From positions 1 to 31,476 of IMG/VR virus record IMGVR_UViG_3300042889_000900: a stretch of DNA of 31,476 nucleotides; one strand, 5' to 3'. The notes under the pieces are model-generated. The model was not told the DNA's origin. It was given only the letters and a program-made list of their open reading frames with translations, and did not search any database. The DNA is from a virus. The position numbers were made by a program, and so were the translations under genes. Shown piece after piece: positions 12,509-18,632 of the stretch; position 1 is the stretch's first letter; each line of letters begins with the position of its first letter.

Positions 12509-13036
12509 TTATTCTGACACATACTTAAATGTCGTTAATTCAAATTTGTACCAAATTGTCCTAGACCAATCACTAGCTGCCCATGCTTTAAACTTAGGCC
12601 ATTTAGTTATTAAAGCTTGTTTGAATGGTTCTATTTCTTTTTTAACATTTTCATTAGCTTCATTTAGAAACGTAATATAAACTTCCCTATTTTCTTTGTT
12701 AACAGTTTTTCTTCTTTCTCTTTCAAGTGTAATTTCTGGAAAAGCTGTTTGAACATTTTTAAAACCCAACGGTGTTGTTGGTGGATATTTTGGCTCACGC
12801 TCATTCAACATTTCAACCCCAGTAACTTGTTCAAATGAAAGATTTGCTTTATATATTTGTTTAAATTCACGTAATTTTTCTTCAAATGATTCAACATCTT
12901 TGTTATATTCCTCAACACTATCATTCATACTTTTTACATATTCTTTACCATCGATTGATGGGTCTAAAACACATACAATGAATTCACCTTCTCCTGGTTC
13001 TGAATAACTAATCGCTTCAATTCTATTATTTTTCAT
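12509..13036 (-). CDS. hypothetical protein, 175 aa
   Basis: The start at the ATG 13036 (MKNNRIEAISYSEPGEGEF) is preferred to an in-frame TTG at 13045. A charged helical middle region (DSVEEYNKDVESFEEKLREF) looks like a coiled coil. The C-terminal half has a Trp-rich segment (WPKFKAWAASDWSRTIWY). No family is recognised. The promoter lies 24 bp upstream, immediately after the 3' end of tRNA-Ala. Confidence 0.75.
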   Translation of the reverse strand: MKNNRIEAISYSEPGEGEFIVCVLDPSIDGKEYVKSMNDSVEEYNKDVESFEEKLREFKQIYKANLSFEQVTGVEMLNEREPKYPPTTPLGFKNVQTAFPEITLERERRKTVNKENREVYITFLNEANENVKKEIEPFKQALITKWPKFKAWAASDWSRTIWYKFELTTFKYVSE

Positions 13037-13059
13037 ATCTAACAATTTTAATTAGGGTA

Positions 13060-13090
13060 CAAAGATAATCATTAATTTCAATTAAACAAA
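13060..13090 (-). promoter_or_regulatory. promoter of the 175-aa / 85-aa operon
   Basis: TTTG-N19-TATCTTTG (caaa 13087-13090, caaagata 13060-13067), starting 16 bp after tRNA-Ala. Confidence 0.8.
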
Positions 13091-13105
13091 TTTATTTTTT
13101 TTTTG

Positions 13106-13178
13106 TGGAGCTACTCGGACTCGAACCGAGTTCTGCTGGGTGCAAGCCAACTATTTTTGCCTGGTAAACTATGGCCCC
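13106..13178 (-). tRNA. tRNA-Ala(TGC)
   Basis: T-arm CTCGG/CCGAG with TTCGAGT, anticodon arm GTTGG/CCAGC with loop CTTGCAC (anticodon TGC), D-stem GTTT/AAAT. The acceptor GGGGCCA/TAGCTCC has one mismatch. It lacks the G3-U70 position typical of Ala in its usual neighbours but does have G3-U70 itself. A73. Confidence 0.85.
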
Positions 13179-13181
13179 AAT

Positions 13182-13232
13182 TTTCTAATTCTACGCTTAC
13201 AATATGTAGTTCTATGAATTAGTAACAGTCTC
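13182..13232 (-). repeat. inter-tRNA structured repeat, copy 2
   Basis: Ends identical to copy 1 at 1019-1076 (15 nt and 21 nt), interior shorter and different. The same 7-bp stem is present (13185-13191 with 13216-13222). Lies between tRNA-Asp and tRNA-Ala. Confidence 0.6.
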
Positions 13233-13239
13233 ATCTGTG

Positions 13240-13311
13240 CGGTCTATGACGGTAACGCTCCGTCTACTCAACAGTGACAGTGTTGGATGATAACTTTTTC
13301 ACCAATAGACC
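13240..13311 (-). tRNA. divergent tRNA-Asp(GTC) lacking T-loop and D-loop consensus
   Basis: A 72-nt perfect cloverleaf in canonical spacing: acceptor GGTCTAT/ATAGACC (7 bp), D-stem GTGA/TCAT (4 bp, one wobble), anticodon arm CAACA/TGTTG with loop CTGTCAC (anticodon GTC, identical to the E. coli Asp loop), 4-nt variable loop, T-stem GACGG/CCGTC with 7-nt loop. G73 matches Asp identity. The T-loop is AGCGTTA and the D-loop AAAAGTTA, so the usual G18-G19 to T-loop contacts are missing. Confidence 0.8.
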
Positions 13312-13319
13312 AATTTTTG

Positions 13320-13391
13320 TAGCCCCACGGAGAATCGAACTCCGATTTACTGGTCGAAAACCAGTCGTCCTAACCGTTAGACGATAGGGCC
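13320..13391 (-). tRNA. tRNA-Glu(TTC)
   Basis: Acceptor GGCCCTA/TGGGGCT (two wobbles), anticodon arm ACTGG/CCAGT with loop TTTTCGA (anticodon TTC), T-loop TTCGATT, A73. Eight bp upstream of tRNA-Asp. Confidence 0.92.
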
Positions 13392-13547
13392 AAATTTGGA
13401 AGGTACTGCCTTAGAGTGACACCTTCCAGGAGCGTTCTTGACAAGAACACACAAGACCATCGAATCTTACGATTTCCATTGGATTAATGCTTTCAGTTGT
13501 TCTCGTACAACTGATACCCTTCGATACTGGTAAGTAAAACGCTCTAG
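13392..13547 (-). ncRNA. candidate 155-nt structured RNA between tRNA-Phe and tRNA-Glu
   Basis: No ORF. Nested perfect helices: 13430-13436 with 13538-13544 (7 bp, outer), 13459-13464 with 13520-13525 (6 bp), 13493-13500 with 13507-13514 (8 bp). Beside them lies 13397-13404 with 13421-13428 (8 bp). An alternative 13434-13440 with 13442-13448 competes with the outer helix. It may be a separate RNA or a tRNA-like element with insertions. Confidence 0.5.
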
Positions 13548-13621
13548 TGGACCCCCTCGGACTCGAACCGAAACCTCTAGTTCTTCAGACTAACGTGACA
13601 CACCATTTACACCAGAGGTCC
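13548..13621 (-). tRNA. tRNA-Phe(GAA), second, divergent copy
   Basis: Acceptor GGACCTC/GGGGTCC, anticodon arm TTAGT/ACTAG with loop CTGAAGA (anticodon GAA), T-loop TTCGAGT, A73. The D-arm is unusual (GTGT/TCAC with a long loop). It is unlike the Phe tRNA at 10601. Confidence 0.85.
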
Positions 13622-13634
13622 AATTATTTATTGC

Positions 13635-13666
13635 ATAAAAAAAGCCTGACTTATTAGGTCAGGCTT
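13635..13666 (-). terminator. intrinsic terminator after microprotein unit 2
   Basis: A 9-bp stem aagcctgac (13642-13650) / gtcaggctt (13658-13666) with a following T7 run. The sequence after the T-run (TATGCAA) is shared with the terminator at 1587. Confidence 0.87.
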
Positions 13667-13691
13667 ATCATTTTTATTATTAACTTAAACG

Positions 13692-13778
13692 TTAACTTAT
13701 GACAGTGTTTGACCTTCCTTGTGAGTAATCCTCAAAGGCTGCAGTTTCAAATCTAAAATCGTTAGTTAATGTTCTCAT
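13692..13778 (-). CDS. 28-aa microprotein (unit 2)
   Basis: Starts MRTLTNDFRFETAAFEDYSQ and ends TVIS. Hydrophilic and acidic, no membrane segment, unrelated to the microproteins of units 1 and 3. The promoter (13823), leader hairpin (cggggaaaccc) and terminator match unit 1 almost base for base, which supports a conserved expression frame around a changeable ORF. The function is unknown and a regulatory RNA is an alternative. Confidence 0.6.
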   Translation of the reverse strand: MRTLTNDFRFETAAFEDYSQGRSNTVIS

Positions 13779-13822
13779 TGTTTTTATTTTAAGGGTTTCC
13801 CCGTTTGATTAATAAATATATG

Positions 13823-13852
13823 CAAATATACGAATGTTTTATTAATAATCAA
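13823..13852 (-). promoter_or_regulatory. promoter of microprotein unit 2 / tRNA array C
   Basis: TTG-N19-TATATTTG (caa 13850-13852, caaatata 13823-13830), nearly identical to 1795-1824. Confidence 0.85.
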
Positions 13853-13898
13853 GTTTTTTTTAAACTTTTTTTTAAATTATTTTTTAAAAGATTGATTA

Positions 13899-14240
13899 TT
13901 AGTCTTCTATAGGTTCTAAATTTATAATTTTAGCTTGTTTTACTGCTACTTCAGCTTCTTTATCGGTAAGATTTCCAAAGGTAATATCATTAATATCGAA
14001 CTCAAAAGTGATTAAAACTTCATTATCCGCTAATCCTGAGTAATAATTTAAGACATATTCTTTGTTTGGACTCATATAAATTCCGTTTCCTGGCATTGAT
14101 ATTGTTTTACCTAATTCGGGTTTAAATGTTAACTTTGAATTGGCACCAGCAATAAGAATACCATTTTCATATCTCATTACTTTATAACCAATTTCTTTTC
14201 CTAGCCCTTCTTTAAGAAGTTTTCTAATTAGGTCTTTCAT
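13899..14240 (-). CDS. 113-aa protein, possible ADP-ribosyltransferase-like fold
   Basis: Starts MKDLIRKLLKEGL, a short amphipathic helix like the capsid-targeting starts of phage internal proteins. The body has GNGIYMSPNKEYVLNYYSG followed by VLITFEFDINDITFG. The pattern GxGIYxSPxxxYAxxY occurs in ADP-ribosyltransferase-like folds, but the protein is too small and lacks a clear catalytic Glu context, so this is tentative. Its ATG overlaps the stop codon of the 775-aa gene (TAATG), so the two are translationally coupled. I infer a virion-associated role only from the N-terminus. Confidence 0.65.
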   Translation of the reverse strand: MKDLIRKLLKEGLGKEIGYKVMRYENGILIAGANSKLTFKPELGKTISMPGNGIYMSPNKEYVLNYYSGLADNEVLITFEFDINDITFGNLTDKEAEVAVKQAKIINLEPIED

Positions 14241-16567
14241 TATTTTCCGTAGTTGATTATCTTTTTAATTTTATTTATTTGCTCAAATAATTTATAATTG
14301 GTAAAATATGTTGGCAAATCTTTAATGAATACATAACCCTCATGGAATTTACCATTTTGTTTATCACTCAATTTAATATAAACTTGTCCATTAATTTTAA
14401 ATCTTCTTCTATCAATATCAATACGAACCATATCATTTTCAATCATATTAGCATATGGATTTTGTCCCATATTTTTAAGTGTATCTGTAAGATATGAAAT
14501 TACAATTTTTTGTTTTCTTTTAACATCATCTTCATCTTCATTATCATTTTCTTCATCTTCATCATTATATAAATTTTCTTCAATGTGTTCTTCAATTATT
14601 TCAAGAATGTTTGATTTAATATCTGCATCATCAACAACCATATTGTTATCATCAACCCATTCTCTCATAGCATCATCATTATCTGGTAAATCATAAATAT
14701 CCAATACACCTTCCATCATAGAATTAACGTTCCCTATGAAATCATCAGCTACTGTTGTGAAAAATTGGTTTCCTCTAATGAATAAGATAAAAGCATCTAA
14801 TTTAACTATAATCTCTTCATCACTTTCTCGATATTCAATTACATCTTTTATTTTATCACATGTGTCATCGGCTTCTTTCCATTTAGCATTATATGATTCT
14901 GTTGAATATTCTTTTTCTATTATACTTTCAATTTTCTTTAAAACGTCAGGTTGTTGATTTAAATATGATATTAATTCATCAACTGCTTCACTTGGTGTTG
15001 ATTTTGTAACAATACCAACAGATTTAACTTGATTGAATAAATCCTCATCTTCTTCTAGGATTAATTGTAAATATTTTTTTGTTTGTTCTTCTAGACCATC
15101 TTCCCAACCTTCAAAATAATTATCATCATCCCATACCCAATATCCTGGGTGAGTTGCTTGATTCATAAAATAAGTTATACTATTATCTAAATTATCTAAT
15201 CCATTTGGGTAGTCTCTGAAATCTAAGGTAACAAACCCTCTATATACAATGAAACCCATTCCTTCAGGTAATCTTTCTTGTATTTCTTCTACCGTTTCAT
15301 CTATCCATAATTCATTTATTCTAAGAAGCATTTCTTTATCACGTTTAAATTCTTCTGGCACCGCTTTATCACCCAAGTGTTTTTCAAGCAATTCAAATTT
15401 ATCCATACCATTAGTTGCAATAAATCTACTTACTTCTTTTCCAGTCAATGAATGTAGAAAAGCCTTGATGTCTTCATCAGATAAAACCATAAGTTCAGTG
15501 TATACTGGGTTTAATTGATATCTATTTCTTTGATTAGGTTTCATATACTCATCAAACTTTCTTTTGCTTATTTGAGCATATCTTTTAAGAATTGCTGGTT
15601 TATTTTTAATAAAGGCAAATCCTTCATCATCTAGTCCAATACCAAATGAAACATATAAATTTAATAAGTCATCTGGAAGTTGCATTAATTGATTATTTGT
15701 TATTGGTTTGGAAATAGTTGGATATATATCTAAATAATTTCTTTTTTCTTCATATGATAATCTTTTAAATTCCATATCAGAAATACCATTTTTAAATCTT
15801 ACATGTTCTTTTCTTTCTTCTTCTGTAAATGGTTTTGGTTGCAATACTTCATGTGCTGGTCCTAAGTTAGGGTTAATTGCCATAATTTCATCCCAACTCA
15901 TTTGAGTATCATTATCATTTTGAGCTGAGGTAACAATATATTGTTTTGTTGTTAAATCATTTAAATTGACATTTTTTGGAACTTGAATTACAAAGAAATG
16001 GTATTTATTTTGAAATTTACCACTAAATGTTGTTTTACCTAAATTCCAAAGTTTAAATTCTTCTTTTGTTGCTGGAATATCTTTAATAAAATAGAAAGCT
16101 GGTTCATAAGGTTTAAATCTATATGTATAAAACATATTTGATGAATCTGACCTGGCTACACACCAACTATAAGGAAAACTACCTTTATATTTAATACATG
16201 CTCTAGGATTGTCAGCGTAAAATACTTCAATATTTGTATCTTTATAAACAGCTTCAGCTGATACATCAATATCATTGGTAGGTTTAGAAATAGCACTATA
16301 TACTGGTCTTTTACCACCAACATAATCTACCAACACTTCTAAATCATGAAAATCCTTATATGAATCAACATCATTTCTTTTATCTATTGGAACATTAATG
16401 TTGACTTCTGCGTCAAACATCTCTTTAAATTTTTTATCTCTAATATATTTAAATTTATCGATATATGATTTAACAATATCGGGGTCAAACCCTTGAGATA
16501 TGAATTTTTTTGTTTGACTTTTAAAATCTTCATTAAGAAGTTCATTATATATATTGGTAAGCTTCAT
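14240..16567 (-). CDS. large phage protein, 775 aa, unknown function
   Basis: Starts MKLTNIYNELLNEDFKSQTK, a short helix plus LLNE resembling the start of the next gene. The N-terminal third has ACIKYKGSFPYSWCVARSDS then MFYTYRFKPYEPAFYFIKD, a segment I associate with large uncharacterised proteins of T4-like phages. An acidic low-complexity stretch lies near residue 680 (NDEDEENDNEDEDD), and the C-terminus is basic. There is no catalytic motif I can name, no membrane helix and no signal peptide. It is the second-largest coding commitment in the window after the transporter locus, follows tRNA-Val, and is coupled to the 113-aa gene. It could be an internal head or injected protein. Confidence 0.75.
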   Translation of the reverse strand: MKLTNIYNELLNEDFKSQTKKFISQGFDPDIVKSYIDKFKYIRDKKFKEMFDAEVNINVPIDKRNDVDSYKDFHDLEVLVDYVGGKRPVYSAISKPTNDIDVSAEAVYKDTNIEVFYADNPRACIKYKGSFPYSWCVARSDSSNMFYTYRFKPYEPAFYFIKDIPATKEEFKLWNLGKTTFSGKFQNKYHFFVIQVPKNVNLNDLTTKQYIVTSAQNDNDTQMSWDEIMAINPNLGPAHEVLQPKPFTEEERKEHVRFKNGISDMEFKRLSYEEKRNYLDIYPTISKPITNNQLMQLPDDLLNLYVSFGIGLDDEGFAFIKNKPAILKRYAQISKRKFDEYMKPNQRNRYQLNPVYTELMVLSDEDIKAFLHSLTGKEVSRFIATNGMDKFELLEKHLGDKAVPEEFKRDKEMLLRINELWIDETVEEIQERLPEGMGFIVYRGFVTLDFRDYPNGLDNLDNSITYFMNQATHPGYWVWDDDNYFEGWEDGLEEQTKKYLQLILEEDEDLFNQVKSVGIVTKSTPSEAVDELISYLNQQPDVLKKIESIIEKEYSTESYNAKWKEADDTCDKIKDVIEYRESDEEIIVKLDAFILFIRGNQFFTTVADDFIGNVNSMMEGVLDIYDLPDNDDAMREWVDDNNMVVDDADIKSNILEIIEEHIEENLYNDEDEENDNEDEDDVKRKQKIVISYLTDTLKNMGQNPYANMIENDMVRIDIDRRRFKINGQVYIKLSDKQNGKFHEGYVFIKDLPTYFTNYKLFEQINKIKKIINYGK

Positions 16568-16631
16568 GTTTGTGTTTTATAATAAATATCAACTATTTTT
16601 GAATATTCATTAATAACTTTTAAAATGTTAG

Positions 16632-16705
16632 TACATCCACTAGGATTCGAACCTAGGACCCCTTGCATGTAAAACAAGTGCTCTAACCAACTGAGCTATA
16701 GATGC
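16632..16705 (-). tRNA. tRNA-Val(TAC)
   Basis: Acceptor GCATCTA/TGGATGT, D-arm TAGCTCAGTTGGTTAGAGCA, anticodon arm CTTGT/GCAAG with loop TTTACAT (anticodon TAC), T-loop TTCGAAT, A73. Confidence 0.95.
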
Positions 16706-16711
16706 ATATTG

Positions 16712-16792
16712 TACTCATGGTCGGACTCGAACCGACACGCCTTGCGACACCAGATTCTAAATCTGACGGGTCTACCATTCCCCCACACGAGC
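16712..16792 (-). tRNA. tRNA-Leu(TAG)
   Basis: A class II tRNA: acceptor GCTCGTG/CATGAGT, anticodon arm TCAGA/TCTGG with loop TTTAGAA (anticodon TAG), long variable arm, T-loop TTCGAGT, A73. Confidence 0.93.
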
Positions 16793-16831
16793 TAGTTTTG
16801 CTTATCAAGGAAAGCATCGGTAAAACCTTTG

Positions 16832-16905
16832 TACCCCCGATGGGATTTGAACCCACACTGTACAGGGTTTAAGTCTGATGCCTCTTCCGATTGGGCTACA
16901 GGGGT
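16832..16905 (-). tRNA. tRNA with UAA anticodon, class I shape
   Basis: Acceptor ACCCCTG/CGGGGGT, T-loop TTCAAAT, A73, loop CTTAAAC (anticodon TAA, Leu codon UUA). The variable loop is only 5 nt, unlike bacterial Leu tRNAs, and the anticodon stem TCAGA/CCTGT has two mismatches. Its 5' end overlaps the HNH gene and supplies that gene's TAG stop. Confidence 0.75.
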
Positions 16906-17366
16906 CTTTTTTTGTTTCTAAATGTAGTTGTTTGGCTATGACAATTTGGACATAAAATTTTTAAATTTTCTAACCTATTATCCGTATTATCACCGTTGAT
17001 ATGTTCTAACTCTAAGGTTATTTCTTTACCATTCCATTCAACAATACCACATTCTTCACATTGTTTTGTTTTTATTCCTTCTTTGAATAATCTCTTTTTT
17101 AAACTATTACCGTTTTTATATGGTGAGTTTTCCACCAATGCATCGACTAATTCATAAGTTTTACCAAATGGGGTGAATTTTTCGCCTTGATTCCAAGCTG
17201 CACCAGTAAAATGACTAGTATCAATTTCCCATTCTTTAAACTTAGCATATAATGTTTTGTAATTACCACCACATGCTTTCATATTCAACTCACGACATAC
17301 ACCAGCTACCGCTAATGATTTTCTAACCGCTTCTTCTAATTCTTCTTTAGTATGTTTATATCTCAT
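16896..17366 (-). CDS. HNH endonuclease (array D, HNH-1)
   Basis: 156 aa. The N-terminal helical segment (MRYKHTKEELEEAVRKSLAV, then GVCREL) resembles a DNA-binding HTH of HNH homing enzymes. The C-terminal HNH core has CEECG, ELEHINGDNTDNRLENLKIL and CPNCHSQ, with catalytic His and the two zinc-binding CxxC pairs. It is preceded by a broken 5' half of a tRNA-Leu (17415-17446) and a promoter. It runs 10 nt into the following intact tRNA, using that tRNA's bases as its stop codon. The fit to the tRNA edge suggests insertion exactly at a tRNA gene. Confidence 0.87.
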   Translation of the reverse strand: MRYKHTKEELEEAVRKSLAVAGVCRELNMKACGGNYKTLYAKFKEWEIDTSHFTGAAWNQGEKFTPFGKTYELVDALVENSPYKNGNSLKKRLFKEGIKTKQCEECGIVEWNGKEITLELEHINGDNTDNRLENLKILCPNCHSQTTTFRNKKRPL

Positions 17367-17371
17367 ACTAA

Positions 17372-17401
17372 TAAATATATAGAATTCTATAAAAAAGTAA
17401 A
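17372..17401 (-). promoter_or_regulatory. promoter of HNH-1
   Basis: TTT-N19-TATATTTA (aaa 17399-17401, taaatata 17372-17379). The spacer begins ACTTTTTT as in the other endonuclease promoters. Confidence 0.55.
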
Positions 17402-17414
17402 CACTAAGTAAAAA

Positions 17415-17446
17415 AGTCCAGCGTGTCTACCATTCCACCACTCGGC
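17415..17446 (-). pseudogene. tRNA-Leu 5' half, truncated in the anticodon loop
   Basis: GCCGAGT acceptor strand, Leu-type D-arm (TGGAATGGTAGACACGC), anticodon stem strand TGGA and loop CTT, then a T-run instead of the rest. The break falls at about anticodon position 34-35. No 3' half with the complementary acceptor was found nearby. The HNH-1 promoter begins right after it. Confidence 0.65.
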
Positions 17447-17460
17447 CAAAATGGAAATAA

Positions 17461-17616
17461 TTACTCTTCGATTTCCATTGGTGTTTCTTCTAAGCCTTCT
17501 TCAGCTAATTTAGCTTCTTCATAAGCTTTTGCACATCTATGATGCAGGAATTTTCCATTATTTACCGCAGCAACCCCTAGGATTGATTCTCCGCAATGTT
17601 CGCATGTAAATGTCAT
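17461..17616 (-). CDS. small zinc-ribbon-like protein, 51 aa
   Basis: Starts MTFTCEHCGESILGVAAVNN and has one CxxC pair (CEHC) plus HHRC about 20 residues later, enough to bind one zinc ion. The C-terminus is acidic (EEAKLAEEGLEE). It lies between the tRNA 3' half at 17696 and the tRNA-Leu half at 17446. Ribosome- or nucleic-acid-associated small zinc proteins of this kind are common in phages, but its function is unknown. Confidence 0.75.
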   Translation of the reverse strand: MTFTCEHCGESILGVAAVNNGKFLHHRCAKAYEEAKLAEEGLEETPMEIEE

Positions 17617-17695
17617 ATCTTATTATTTTAATTCTTTTAAGCTCACGCTTATGTTATTTGTAGCTCATTTTATCACTAATTTGAGCTTTATCCAG

Positions 17696-17720
17696 AGGCG
17701 TGAACAGGATTCGAACCTGT
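17696..17720 (-). pseudogene. orphan tRNA 3' half
   Basis: T-arm ACAGG/CCTGT with TTCGAAT, then acceptor strand TCACGCC and U73. It begins 2-3 nt after the HNH-2 stop codon. No intact 5' partner lies upstream. The tRNA-Cys 5' half at 18349 pairs at 5 of 7 acceptor positions, and U73 is a Cys identity base, so it may be the other end of that broken gene. Confidence 0.65.
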
Positions 17721-17722
17721 TA

Positions 17723-18172
17723 TTATTTAATATTCTCATACCACCAACCAAATTGTTTAGATGTTCTGATTCTATGGCAATTAGCACATAAAACATTACA
17801 TTTTTCTATTTCTGCTAATATAGTGGCCCAATTATACGAATATATCATAGACGAGATACCATATTTTTTTTCTTTTTCATCTTTATGGTCAAAATCTAAA
17901 ACTATTGGATTAGATTCGTCACAAACAACACAATGGTGTGTTTTAAAATATTCTAATAAATTTACCCTATTTTCAGATGTTTTTATTTTTTTTCTTATGT
18001 TAATACGTTCTAAATATTCTTCTTTATATTTGGCGTAATGTTCTTTATTTTTTCTTTTTTCTTTATAACAACTTTTACATTGTGAATGTAATTTATTTGT
18101 TTTTTTATTTTTGAAAAAGAAATCACAAATTTCTTTTTCTTCACCACATTGTGTACATTTTTTTGTTTCCAT
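17723..18172 (-). CDS. HNH endonuclease (array D, HNH-2)
   Basis: 149 aa from the ATG at 18172; the longer reading start at 18208 lies in a hairpin and is less likely. The N-terminal zinc module is CTQCGEEKEICDFF..CKSC, followed by a basic middle region. The HNH core contains CVVCDESNPIVLDFDHKDEK and CNVLCANCHRIR. It is flanked by an intact tRNA-Cys upstream and an orphan tRNA 3' half downstream, with a second tRNA-Cys 5' half further upstream. That suggests a nuclease unit that landed in a tRNA-Cys gene while carrying a complete copy. Confidence 0.85.
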   Translation of the reverse strand: METKKCTQCGEEKEICDFFFKNKKTNKLHSQCKSCYKEKRKNKEHYAKYKEEYLERINIRKKIKTSENRVNLLEYFKTHHCVVCDESNPIVLDFDHKDEKEKKYGISSMIYSYNWATILAEIEKCNVLCANCHRIRTSKQFGWWYENIK

Positions 18173-18191
18173 ATTTGTTTTTATTATAAAT

Positions 18192-18232
18192 ATGGAATAA
18201 AACTGCAAAACACAAAATTTATTTGCAGTTTA
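18192..18232 (-). other. hairpin between tRNA-Cys and HNH-2
   Basis: Long inverted repeat aactgcaaa / tttgcagtt (about 18201-18209 with 18222-18230) just after tRNA-Cys and before the HNH-2 promoter region. May be a processing or termination structure; no strong T-run follows. Confidence 0.4.
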
Positions 18233-18233
18233 G

Positions 18234-18306
18234 AGCCGAAGGTTGGATTCGAACCAACGAATAGTGGTTTTGCAAACCACCCCCTTAACCACTTGGGTAC
18301 ATCGGC
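18234..18306 (-). tRNA. tRNA-Cys(GCA)
   Basis: Acceptor GCCGATG/CTTCGGC (one mismatch), anticodon arm GTGGT/ACCAC with loop TTGCAAA (anticodon GCA), T-loop TTCGAAT, discriminator U as expected for Cys. Confidence 0.93.
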
Positions 18307-18311
18307 ATTTA

Positions 18312-18349
18312 TTTTGCAGAGCCCTGTCTAACCACTCGGCCATCGTGCC
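18312..18349 (-). pseudogene. tRNA-Cys 5' half, truncated in the anticodon loop
   Basis: GGCACGA acceptor strand, D-arm TGGCCGAGTGGTTAGACA, anticodon stem strand GGGCT and loop CTGCAAA with the GCA anticodon. It then runs into A/T sequence and the intact tRNA-Cys 5 nt later. The rest of the tRNA is missing at this site. Confidence 0.7.
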
Positions 18350-18351
18350 AT

Positions 18352-18385
18352 AAAAAAAACCCATTTAATTTGACTTAAATGGGTT
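18352..18385 (-). terminator. intrinsic terminator after microprotein unit 3
   Basis: A 10-bp stem aacccattta (18358-18367) / taaatgggtt (18376-18385) followed by T8. The tRNA-Cys 5' half starts 2 nt after the T-run. Confidence 0.87.
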
Positions 18386-18410
18386 TCATATTTTGAATGA
18401 TTAAATTTAA

Positions 18411-18485
18411 TCAACAACCATAACCCATCGTGCCCACCACTAGTGAACATAATACAAGGACCAATAACATTGCTAAATTTTTCAT
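18411..18485 (-). CDS. 24-aa hydrophobic microprotein (unit 3)
   Basis: MKNLAMLLVLVLCSLVVGTM followed by GYGC: one hydrophobic helix with a Lys after Met, like a minimal membrane peptide or type I toxin-like peptide. A longer in-frame reading to 18602 would run through the promoter and is rejected. The promoter, leader hairpin (gtggtagaaaccac) and terminator match the layout of units 1 and 2. Function unknown. Confidence 0.65.
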   Translation of the reverse strand: MKNLAMLLVLVLCSLVVGTMGYGC

Positions 18486-18536
18486 TTTTATTTTAATTTT
18501 TATGTGGTTTCTACCACGTTGTTTAATAAATATAAG

Positions 18537-18566
18537 CAAATATACAAAAAGATTCCTAATAGTCAA
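18537..18566 (-). promoter_or_regulatory. promoter of microprotein unit 3 / tRNA array D
   Basis: TTG-N19-TATATTTG (caa 18564-18566, caaatata 18537-18544). Divergent from the plus-strand promoter at 18596. Confidence 0.85.
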
Positions 18567-18595
18567 GTATTTTATTGATTTATTTTTAAAATATA

Positions 18596-18626
18596 TTGAC
18601 AATTTTTAAAATATTCCTTATATTTA
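18596..18626 (+). promoter_or_regulatory. promoter of the T5orf172-type gene
   Basis: TTG (18596-18598)-N20-TATATTTA (18619-18626). The ATG at 18633 is 6 nt after the box, so the mRNA may be leaderless. Confidence 0.65.
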
Positions 18627-18632
18627 AGAATT

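Noticed and set aside
16896-17446. Group I intron splitting tRNA-Leu with HNH-1 as its ORF
   Set aside because: The break position fits, but no 3' exon matching the GCCGAGT acceptor is present and no group I core elements were recognised.
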